A stretch of 33,364 nucleotides of DNA from Elusimicrobiota bacterium (GTDB lineage Bacteria; Elusimicrobiota; Elusimicrobia; UBA1565; UBA9628): positions 132,852 to 166,215 of the forward strand of contig JAHFCF010000003.1 of assembly GCA_023249645.1 (NCBI GenBank), read 5' to 3'. The notes beneath the pieces were generated by a model that was not told the DNA's origin, did no database searches, and saw nothing but the letters and a program-made list of their open reading frames with translations. How positions within the stretch are numbered: the stretch's first letter is position 1; each line of letters opens with the position of its first letter. The translations under genes and the position numbers were made by a program. Below, piece by piece: positions 23,148 through 28,748 of the stretch.

Positions 23148-23250
23148 ATTCCTGCACGTACTCAGCGACACCAAGGCTCTCTTCGAGTTGCTTGCCGCCG
23201 GCACTCCCTCGCCCTCCAACTCCTGGCCGCGCAGCCCTCGTCCGCTGTGA
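23140..23250 (+). pseudogene. N-terminal remnant of a possible AbiEii-like toxin
   Basis: A 36-codon frame (MLEFLHVLSDTKALFELLAA followed by low-complexity Pro/Ser sequence) begins inside the stop of the antitoxin-like remnant. The first 20 residues look like the opening helix of a nucleotidyltransferase-type AbiEii toxin, before the GGT motif that would be expected next and is absent. It stops just ahead of the xdhC promoter, so the rest has been deleted. Confidence 0.3.
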
Positions 23251-23256
23251 TATAAT
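23248..23256 (+). promoter_or_regulatory. Extended -10 element upstream of the XdhC-family gene
   Basis: TGATATAAT, 10 nt before ATG 23267. A GGAGG abuts that ATG and is too close to act as a ribosome site for it. Confidence 0.5.
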
Positions 23257-23266
23257 GCCTCGGAGG

Positions 23267-24064
23267 ATGGACTCCTATGAGCCGAATAAACTGATGACCG
23301 CCATCGGACGGATCGTCGAGCTTCTGGGGCATGGCGAGGATTTCTGCGTCGCGACCGTGACACGGTCGCAGGCGCCCGGCGCGCCGGTGGCGGCCAAAGC
23401 GATTTGGTTCCCGGGTGGGCGCGTAGAAAGGTTCGGCCTTGCGGCCTCCCATGAGGCCGCCCTGGCCGCGCTTGCGGCCCAGGCCTTCGCCGAGGGGAGA
23501 TCGCAGGGCGCGGAGCTTGGCGCCGGCGTCACGGTCTTCCTCGATGTCCGCGCGGGCGCGACCAGGCTGCTCATCTGCGGTGCGGGCCACATCGCGGTCG
23601 CCCTGGCTCGGTTCGTCTTGGAGACCGGGTTCGCGCCGACCGTCCTCGACGACAGGCCTGAATACGCGAGTCCGCCACGGTTCCCGGGCTGCCGCGTGGT
23701 GGCGGAGGAATTCGGCGGCGCCCTGCGGCGCCGCGATCTGGGGCCTTTCCGCTATGTCGTGGTCATCACGCGGGGACATGCCCGCGACCTGGACTGCCTG
23801 CGAGAGGTCCTGCGGTGGGAGATCGGATACGTCGGCCTCATCGGCAGCCGGAGGCGCATCGGGATCGTGAAAGCCTGCCTGGAGCGCGAGGGGTTCTCCC
23901 GGTCGGCGCTGGAGGAACGGCTCTTCGCCCCCATCGGGCTACCGATCGGGTCCGAGTCGCCCGAGGAGATAGCCTTGGGCATCGCTGCGGAGCTGGTTTG
24001 CGTGCGCCGGCTCGGCCTCGGCTCGGCGCGCGACCTTCGCCGGCCGGGCTGGGGGGCCGCGTGA
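23267..24064 (+). CDS. XdhC-family protein with Rossmann domain
   Basis: A 265-residue protein. The C-terminal two thirds is an XdhC Rossmann domain: LLICGAGHIAVALARFVLETG, TVLDDRPEYAS, VVVITRGHARDLDCL, GYVGLIGSRRRI and PIGLPIGSESPEEIALGIAAELV. The first 90 residues look like a degenerate XdhC_CoxI domain (FCVATVTRSQAPG) lacking the GGGCGE and CGG motifs. XdhC proteins bind molybdenum cofactor and aid its sulfuration and insertion into xanthine-dehydrogenase-type enzymes. ATG 23267 is chosen by the promoter position; ATG 23255 would overlap the TATAAT. The next gene overlaps its stop (GTGA). No molybdenum hydroxylase is encoded in this window. Confidence 0.8.
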   Translation: MDSYEPNKLMTAIGRIVELLGHGEDFCVATVTRSQAPGAPVAAKAIWFPGGRVERFGLAASHEAALAALAAQAFAEGRSQGAELGAGVTVFLDVRAGATRLLICGAGHIAVALARFVLETGFAPTVLDDRPEYASPPRFPGCRVVAEEFGGALRRRDLGPFRYVVVITRGHARDLDCLREVLRWEIGYVGLIGSRRRIGIVKACLEREGFSRSALEERLFAPIGLPIGSESPEEIALGIAAELVCVRRLGLGSARDLRRPGWGAA

Positions 24065-24378
24065 CCGACCTTGAACTGCTGCGCCGGCTCGACGAGTTGC
24101 GCCGGGCAGGCCTGAAGGCGTGCCTCGCCACGGTCGTCGAGACGGAGGGTTCGACGCCGCGGGACGTCGGCGCTAAGATGGCCGTGACCGTCGACGGGAC
24201 CATCCTCGGGACCGTGGGCGGCGGCTGCGGGGAGGCCCGCGTGCGGAGCGCGGCCATCCGCTGCCTGGTCGCGACGGAGGTGCCCGAACTCCTGGAGGTC
24301 GACCTGACCCTGTCGAAAGACGGCGATGACAGCGATGTCTGCGGCGGGAGGATGTGGGTCCTCCTGGAGCCCGGCTAG
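24061..24378 (+). CDS. Stand-alone XdhC_CoxI-domain protein
   Basis: A 105-residue protein covering only the XdhC_CoxI domain: ATVVETEGSTPRDVGAKMAV, DGTILGTVGGGCGEARVRS and near the end CGGRMWVLLEP. The conserved Cys in GGGCGE and in CGGRM are both present, unlike in the upstream protein. Start GTG 24061 overlaps the upstream stop (GTGA). Together the two genes supply the two domains of a classical XdhC, but as separate chains with the good CoxI domain encoded second. The pair is probably a molybdenum-cofactor chaperone. Confidence 0.8.
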   Translation: MTDLELLRRLDELRRAGLKACLATVVETEGSTPRDVGAKMAVTVDGTILGTVGGGCGEARVRSAAIRCLVATEVPELLEVDLTLSKDGDDSDVCGGRMWVLLEPG

Positions 24379-24381
24379 CCT

Positions 24382-24400
24382 CAATGCCAGTCACTTAAGG
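24382..24400. mobile_element. Left terminal inverted repeat of an IS4-family element
   Basis: CAATGCCAGTCACTTAAGG resembles the end of E. coli IS4 (TAATGCCGATCAGTTAAGG, from memory). It lies 54 nt before a transposase start that matches the same family, the spacing expected at an intact left end. No matching right end is found in the window. Confidence 0.55.
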
Positions 24401-24427
24401 CCAATCTCCGTCGAGAAATGTTAAAAT

Positions 24428-24448
24428 CTCCTCTCGCGCCGAGAGGAG
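24428..24448 (-). terminator. Perfect 9-bp hairpin, possible weak terminator
   Basis: CTCCTCTCG-CGC-CGAGAGGAG is a perfect inverted repeat. On the minus strand it is followed by ATTTTAACATTT, so it could stop transcripts coming from the response regulator. Being inside the IS4 left end, it may instead be an IS hairpin shielding the transposase from outside transcription. Confidence 0.35.
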
Positions 24449-24454
24449 GAGACT

Positions 24455-24605
24455 ATGAGTCTCGCGTCGTCGCTCGCCTCATTGGCGGATGGAACCCTGC
24501 CGAGTCGTTCGAAGGCCTGAAGTCGCACATCGATAACGAATGGATCAAGTCGTCCCTGCTGAAAACAGGGGTGGCCACAGTCCGCAAGCGCAAACTCCCG
24601 GAGGC
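24455..24605 (+). pseudogene. Frameshifted N-terminal fragment of an IS4-family transposase
   Basis: ATG 24455, with GGAGGAG upstream, gives MSLASSLASLADGTLPSR and then shifts and stops at 24520. The neighbouring frame continues FEGLKSHIDNEWIKSSLL then KTGVATVRKRKLPE. Joined, they read as the IS4 transposase N-terminal domain. One lost T near 24507-24509 explains the shift. Similarity ends just after RKRKLPE, next to the response-regulator stop, so the catalytic DDE domain and right end are gone. This is a dead insertion sequence. Confidence 0.65.
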
Positions 24606-24620
24606 AAGGACAAGGCCGGT

Positions 24621-25319
24621 TCAGGCCGTGAAGATGTAGCCCAGGCCGCGGCGGCACTGCAGATGCTCACCCTTCTTGGGCCCCAGGTTCTTCTTGAGGT
24701 TGGAAAGGGTGGCGACCAGCAGGTGCTCCCAGTTCTCGGATTCGCAGCCCCAGACGCGGTCCCAGAGTTCCTGGGGGGGATGCAGCACGTCGGGACGCCT
24801 GAGGAAGACCTCCAAGAGGAGCATCTCCTTGGGGTGCAGGTGCAGGGGCTTGCCCCCGGACGTCACCGTGCCCGTGGATGGGTCGAGACGGATGCCGGCG
24901 CACGCGACGGGGGCCGGCGACTGCCAGGCCCGCTCCTGGCGCCGCGCCAGGGATCTCAGCCTGGCCAGGAGAACCTCGACAGGGAAAGGCTTGGAGAGGT
25001 AATCGTCGGCTCCGGCGTCGAGAGCCTCGGCGCAGTCCTGCGCCGAACTCTTGGAGCTCACCATGATGATCAGGAGGTCGCGATGCATCGGATCGGCGCG
25101 CAGCTCCTTGAGAAACTGCAGGCCGTCGGTGCCCGGCATCACCCAATCCAGGATGACAATGTCCACGATCTGATCCTTCAGGATCCGGCGGGCCTCGGGT
25201 GCGTTCTTGGCCAGGAAGTAATCCAGGGGGATATTGCGGCTGACTTGGCTGAGCAGCTTGTCGTAGAAGCCGCGCATGCCGAGGTTGTCTTCCACGACGA
25301 GCAGACGCTGGCGGGACAT
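24621..25319 (-). CDS. OmpR/PhoB-family response regulator
   Basis: A 232-residue two-domain regulator. The receiver has the acidic pair in VVEDN, the phosphoacceptor Asp in VILDWVMPGTDG, Ser in MVSSKSS and the Lys in LSKPFPVEVL. The C-terminal winged helix contains LHLHPKEMLLLEVFLRRP and RRGLGYIF. The LL and AT spacing in the recognition helix (NWEHLLVATLSNLKKNLG) is unusual compared with the common VDVHIRRLRKKL, so its DNA target may be atypical. ATG 25319 is preferred over 25361 because a TATCAT box lies 12 nt before it. No histidine kinase is adjacent, so it is an orphan here. Confidence 0.88.
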   Translation of the reverse strand: MSRQRLLVVEDNLGMRGFYDKLLSQVSRNIPLDYFLAKNAPEARRILKDQIVDIVILDWVMPGTDGLQFLKELRADPMHRDLLIIMVSSKSSAQDCAEALDAGADDYLSKPFPVEVLLARLRSLARRQERAWQSPAPVACAGIRLDPSTGTVTSGGKPLHLHPKEMLLLEVFLRRPDVLHPPQELWDRVWGCESENWEHLLVATLSNLKKNLGPKKGEHLQCRRGLGYIFTA

Positions 25320-25459
25320 GGGCTTGAGGAGATGATAGCGCGGATGCGCAGTCAGCGTCAATGTCCGGGGGGCCTGGCGATTTTGACCTGGCTTTGATTT
25401 TCCAATCCTAGAATCATGGTGGGGAAAGCCGCCCAGCGGCGAACCCCGGGAGAGAAGCC

Positions 25460-25798
25460 ATGAGACACAAGCAATCCACGCTGCCCAGCCCCAAGAAGGC
25501 CGCCGCCAGCGCTGCCGTGACGCCGGAGCCGGTGACGCTCGATTATCCCCAAGAGGGAGAGACGATCACCAGCCCGGTCTATACCTTCCGCATCAGCGCC
25601 CTGCCCTCCGCCGAGCGCATGGAGGTCTGCATCGGCCTGGGCCCCTGGCAGAGCTGCCGCAGCGACATCGGCTACTGGTGGTACGACTGGTCGGACTACG
25701 AGCCGGGGGGCTACCAGCTGCGCGCCCGCATGCACGCCAAGGATGGCAGCGTGAAAATGACGCTGTTGCGCCGCTTCGAGGTCACCCAGCCCGCCTAA
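25460..25798 (+). CDS. Small protein with Ig-like beta-sandwich pattern, unknown
   Basis: A 112-residue protein with a basic, Ala/Pro-rich N-terminus (1-24) and a single beta-rich domain: VTLDYPQEGETITSPVYTF, MEVCIGLGPWQSC, a WWYDWSDYEPG aromatic patch and GYQLRARMHAKDG. This is the layout of Ig-like or carbohydrate-binding accessory domains, but I do not recognise a specific family. No signal peptide, so it is probably cytoplasmic. GGGAG lies about 9 nt before the ATG. A TTGACC/TAGAAT pair upstream (25383-25414) has a 20-nt spacer, too long for a confident promoter. The two Cys flank the aromatic patch. Confidence 0.6.
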   Translation: MRHKQSTLPSPKKAAASAAVTPEPVTLDYPQEGETITSPVYTFRISALPSAERMEVCIGLGPWQSCRSDIGYWWYDWSDYEPGGYQLRARMHAKDGSVKMTLLRRFEVTQPA

Positions 25799-25839
25799 AG
25801 GGAAAAGCAGTCGAACGGCCGGTGGCGGTCAGCGGAAAA

Positions 25840-25848
25840 TGCGATAAT
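25840..25848 (+). promoter_or_regulatory. Extended -10 element upstream of the RRM gene
   Basis: TGCGATAAT followed by five nt and the ATG at 25854. With a start site about 7 nt past the -10 the mRNA would be leaderless. Confidence 0.5.
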
Positions 25849-25853
25849 ATCCC

Positions 25854-26609
25854 ATGCCCGCCAACCTGTTCGTGACCGGCTTCCCGTACGAATTGACCCA
25901 GGAGGACTTGGCCAAGCTCTTCGCCTCCTGCGGCAGCGTCGTCAGCGCCAAGATCCTCGTCGAGCGCGAAACGGGCCGCTCGCGAGGCATCGGATTCGTC
26001 ATGATGGCCACGGACGAAGATGCCCGCTCCGCCATCATGAAGCTCGATGGCTCGACCGTCGGTCACCGCAAGATCTTCGTCAACGTGGCGCGCCATCCCG
26101 ACAAGCCCGCGACCGACGGCTACACCGGCCCCGAGCGCCGATCGGGCAGCGACCGGAGGAAGAATCCAGCCGCAGCCGTCGGCGAGAAACGGCCTTGGGA
26201 CAAGGACAAGAAGCCGTGGGAGAAGAAACCCTGGGATAGAGACAGGAAGCCCGGAGGATTCGGCGACAAAAAACCTTGGCAGAAGAAACCTTGGGACAAG
26301 GACAAGAAGCCGGGCGGATTCGGCGACAAGAAACCGTGGGAAAAGAAACCCTGGGACAAAGATAGGAAGCCCGGCGGGTTCGGAGATAAGAAGCCGTGGG
26401 CGAAGAAGCCTTGGGACAAGGATAAGAAGCCCGGCGATTTTGGCGACAAGAAACCTTGGCAGAAGAAGCCCTGGGACAAGATGCACAGCGCTGCGCCAAA
26501 AAAGAAATGGGGCGCCGGCGGACCCAACAGCGGCCGCAAGCCCGGTGACTTCATGCGCAAGCCCGGCTACGGCAAACGCAAACCCAGCGGCGGCTTCCGC
26601 GGGAAATAA
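25854..26609 (+). CDS. RRM-type RNA-binding protein with tandem Lys/Trp/Pro-rich tail
   Basis: A 251-residue protein. Residues 4-80 form one RNA-recognition motif, with RNP2 as LFVTGFPY (5-12) and RNP1 as RGIGFVMM (44-51). A linker with GPERRSGSDRRK follows, then a low-complexity tail. Residues 119-210 hold 4.6 tandem copies of a 20-residue unit, KKPWxKKPWDKDxKPGGFGD. The end (211-251) is Gly/Lys/Pro-rich, finishing GGFRGK. Bacterial single-RRM proteins are RNA-binding and often cold- or stress-related; the tail should be disordered, strongly basic and able to bind RNA or condense with it. The repeats differ at many synonymous sites, so they are kept at protein level. Shine-Dalgarno absent; extended -10 just upstream. 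Confidence 0.88.
   Translation: MPANLFVTGFPYELTQEDLAKLFASCGSVVSAKILVERETGRSRGIGFVMMATDEDARSAIMKLDGSTVGHRKIFVNVARHPDKPATDGYTGPERRSGSDRRKNPAAAVGEKRPWDKDKKPWEKKPWDRDRKPGGFGDKKPWQKKPWDKDKKPGGFGDKKPWEKKPWDKDRKPGGFGDKKPWAKKPWDKDKKPGDFGDKKPWQKKPWDKMHSAAPKKKWGAGGPNSGRKPGDFMRKPGYGKRKPSGGFRGK
26208..26483 (+). repeat. 60-bp in-frame tandem repeat in the RRM gene
   Basis: Units begin at 26208, 26268, 26328, 26388 and 26448 (last one partial). Each encodes 20 residues and they vary mainly at third codon positions, with Q/E/A at one variable residue. Confidence 0.85.
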
Positions 26610-26614
26610 GTTTG

Positions 26615-26623
26615 TGCTATCAT
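26615..26623 (+). promoter_or_regulatory. Extended -10 element upstream of the receiver-only gene
   Basis: TGCTATCAT, then nine nt, then ATG 26633. It lies right after the RRM gene stop and implies an independent, nearly leaderless transcript. Confidence 0.45.
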
Positions 26624-26632
26624 AACCGCGCT

Positions 26633-27037
26633 ATGCTGCCAGAATGGCTCGGCCTCGGCAAGCCCAAGATCCTCGTGGTTGACGATGACCCCGCGGTCTC
26701 CAGCCTGGTCACGGATGTTCTGGAAACGCAGGGCTATCGCGTCGAGACCGTTGCCGACGGCCAGGAAGCCCTCAACCGGCTCAAAAAGGAAAAGTTCGCT
26801 CTCGTCATCCTGGACGTCCACATGCCCAAGCTCGAAGGTCCTCAGGCGCTCGAGGTCATCCGCCTGATGCCCGGCGGCAAGGAGATCGGCATCATCATGC
26901 TGACTTCGGAGTCGAACACGGGCACGCTCATGCACGCCTACGAACAGGGCGTCTTCGCCTATATCCCGAAGCCCTTCTCTCCCGCCAAGCTCATCGAGAA
27001 AGTCTCCGTCTACTTCGACCAGAAGAAGTCGAAATAA
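26633..27037 (+). CDS. Stand-alone receiver-domain response regulator
   Basis: A 134-residue protein made of one receiver domain: acidic cluster VVDDDP, phosphoacceptor Asp in VILDVHMPKLEG, Thr in IIMLTSES and Lys in YIPKPFSPAKL. A short N-terminal extension (MLPEWLGLGKPK) precedes it. No output domain, so it works by protein contact like CheY or Spo0F, or as a phosphate sink. ATG 26633 is chosen because the upstream in-frame TTG lies within the promoter. It ends 6 nt before the stop of the convergent small membrane protein. Its kinase is not in the window. Confidence 0.88.
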   Translation: MLPEWLGLGKPKILVVDDDPAVSSLVTDVLETQGYRVETVADGQEALNRLKKEKFALVILDVHMPKLEGPQALEVIRLMPGGKEIGIIMLTSESNTGTLMHAYEQGVFAYIPKPFSPAKLIEKVSVYFDQKKSK

Positions 27038-27043
27038 CCCGGA

Positions 27044-27466
27044 TCAGGGCAGGCGGCCCTGCCAGCCGCCTTCGGACTTGATCATGGCGGAGATCGCCTT
27101 AGCCGGGTCGAACTCCCTGACCCAAGGAGAGACCTTCACGAGCCGGGCGATGAAACCGTAGACGAGAGGGAAGATCACGAGAGTCGCCAGGACGCAGCGC
27201 CGGCCGTCCTTATTTTTTTGGCAGGTTATGGCGACGCAGGTAACGCTCAGGCCCATGCCGAGCAGCATCAGGATCAAGGAGAGCCAGAACCCCGCGGGAG
27301 CGAGGGCCGCGAGATAGCCTCCCAGCAGGCCCCAGAAGACGCAGGACGAACCGGCGAAGATGAGCATCTTGCGCAAGCCGCCGCGGCTGCCCGTGACTAC
27401 GAACCAGTGCAGAGGCACTAGGCTGAGAAGAGGAATGAGGGCAAGCAGGCCGAAGATCAACCCCAT
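27044..27466 (-). CDS. Small four-helix membrane protein, unknown
   Basis: A 140-residue protein with about four hydrophobic helices (around 1-22, 33-57, 58-78 and 92-112) and a hydrophilic C-terminus (VREFDPAKAISAMIKSEGG). No family recognised. A start at ATG 27466 leaves room for its promoter: a TATGAT box (27484-27479) lies 12 nt upstream. The frame stays open to an ATG at 27493, but that start would overlap the divergent transporter gene. Divergent from the Nramp gene, with shared promoter DNA; a joint role in metal transport is possible but unsupported. Confidence 0.6.
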   Translation of the reverse strand: MGLIFGLLALIPLLSLVPLHWFVVTGSRGGLRKMLIFAGSSCVFWGLLGGYLAALAPAGFWLSLILMLLGMGLSVTCVAITCQKNKDGRRCVLATLVIFPLVYGFIARLVKVSPWVREFDPAKAISAMIKSEGGWQGRLP

Positions 27467-27471
27467 AGCCG

Positions 27472-27485
27472 CTATGGTATCATAG
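27472..27485. promoter_or_regulatory. Palindromic overlapping -10 boxes of divergent genes
   Basis: CTATGGTATCATAG has inverted arms CTATG and CATAG. Read on + it contains the extended -10 TGGTATCAT, 8 nt before ATG 27492; read on - it contains TATGAT, 12 nt before ATG 27466. The two -10 boxes overlap, so polymerase can load in only one direction at a time. Confidence 0.5.
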
Positions 27486-27491
27486 ATGGAC

Positions 27492-28745
27492 ATGAAATTT
27501 CTGCGCGAGTTCTTCGCCCGCCACAGCGCGAAGCTCGGGGCCCAAGACATCTTCAAATACATCGGTCCCGGCTTCCTGGTGACCGTCGGATTCATCGACC
27601 CCGGCAACTGGGCCAGCGGCCTGGCCGCCGGCGCCCTTCACGGCTATCGCCTGCTCTGGGTCGTCACCGCATCGACGCTCCTGCTGGTCCTGCTCCAGCA
27701 CAACGCCGCGCATCTGGGCATCGTGACCGGGCTGTGCCTCTCGGAGTCCTCCACGAAATTCTTCTCTCGATCGATGTCGAGCCTGATCCTTTTGAGCGCG
27801 GTGCTGGCCGCCATGGCCACGGTCTTCGCCGAACTCCTCGGCTCCGCCATCGGCCTGCAGATGCTTTTCGGGCTGGGCCTGCGCGCGGGGGCGGCCTTGA
27901 CCGCCGCCGTGGTCGCGATCCTGCTGGCGACGAACTCCTACCGCAAGGTCGAGCGCTGGATCATCGCCGGCGTGGGCCTGATCGGCCTGGCCTTCGTCTA
28001 CGAGCTCTTTCTCGTCCCCGTGGACTGGGCCGCCGCCGCCCGGGGCTGGGTCGTGCCGTCCGTGCCTCTGGGTTCCGCGGCGCTGGTTCTGGCCGTGTGC
28101 GGCTCCGTGGTCATGCCGCACAACCTCTTCCTCCATTCCGAGATCATCCAGAGCCGGCAGTACAATCTCCAGGATGATGCCGCCGTGGACAGGCGACTGC
28201 GCTTCGAATTCGCCGACACCTTGGCGGCCATGGGCCTGGGATGGGCGGTCAACAGCGCCATGGTCATCCTCGCGGCCGCGCTCTTCTTTTCCCGCGGCAT
28301 CGCCGTGACGGAAATCCCCCAGGCTCAGGCCACGCTGGAGCCTCTGCTCGGCCGCGCCGCCGGAGTCGTCTTCGCCGCGGCGCTCTTGTGCGCCGGATTC
28401 GTCTCAACAGTCACCGCGGCCATGGCCGGCGGCAGCATCTTCGCCGGCGTCTTCGGCGAGTCTTACGACGTCGAAGACCGCCATTCGCGCATCGGCATCG
28501 CCCTGACCCTGCTGGGCGGCTTGGCCGCGATCTTCTTCGTGCGCGACGCGTTCAAGGGCCTCATCGCCAGCCAGGTGGCCTTGAGCCTGCAGCTGCCTCT
28601 GACCGTGGTGCCTCTGGCTCTCTTGACTTCCTCGCCGAAGGTCATGGGACGCCGCGCCGTCTCGGGAGCGGAGAAGGCGCTTTTGTGGGCCGCGGTCGCG
28701 GCGACCATACTCATCAACGCCCTTCTCTTGAGGGACGTCCTCTAG
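27492..28745 (+). CDS. mntH: Nramp-family divalent metal transporter (MntH-like)
   Basis: About 417 residues with eleven hydrophobic helices. The helix-1 metal motif is FIDPGNWASG (D36 and N39) and the helix-6 motif VVMPHNLFLHSE supplies the Met ligand; both are the Nramp hallmarks for Mn2+ or Fe2+ import with protons. ATG 27492 fits the extended -10 box 8 nt upstream; the in-frame ATG 27486 would sit only 2 nt past that box. The rodA-like gene starts 3 nt after its stop, so the pair is co-transcribed. No Fur or MntR box is obvious in the short upstream gap. Confidence 0.88.
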   Translation: MKFLREFFARHSAKLGAQDIFKYIGPGFLVTVGFIDPGNWASGLAAGALHGYRLLWVVTASTLLLVLLQHNAAHLGIVTGLCLSESSTKFFSRSMSSLILLSAVLAAMATVFAELLGSAIGLQMLFGLGLRAGAALTAAVVAILLATNSYRKVERWIIAGVGLIGLAFVYELFLVPVDWAAAARGWVVPSVPLGSAALVLAVCGSVVMPHNLFLHSEIIQSRQYNLQDDAAVDRRLRFEFADTLAAMGLGWAVNSAMVILAAALFFSRGIAVTEIPQAQATLEPLLGRAAGVVFAAALLCAGFVSTVTAAMAGGSIFAGVFGESYDVEDRHSRIGIALTLLGGLAAIFFVRDAFKGLIASQVALSLQLPLTVVPLALLTSSPKVMGRRAVSGAEKALLWAAVAATILINALLLRDVL

Positions 28746-28748
28746 CCC

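Noticed and set aside
22734-23363. Minus-strand 209-codon frame across the tRNA
   Set aside because: It overlaps the tRNA, its promoter and the xdhC start, and has no family-like pattern.
24418-24639. Intact 73-residue gene starting at ATG 24418
   Set aside because: The segment reads better as a frameshifted IS4 transposase start at 24455, and its end runs into the opposing response regulator.
26208-26483. CRISPR-like array from regular 60-bp repeats
   Set aside because: Repeats are in frame, contiguous without spacers and vary at third codon positions; they are a coding tandem repeat.
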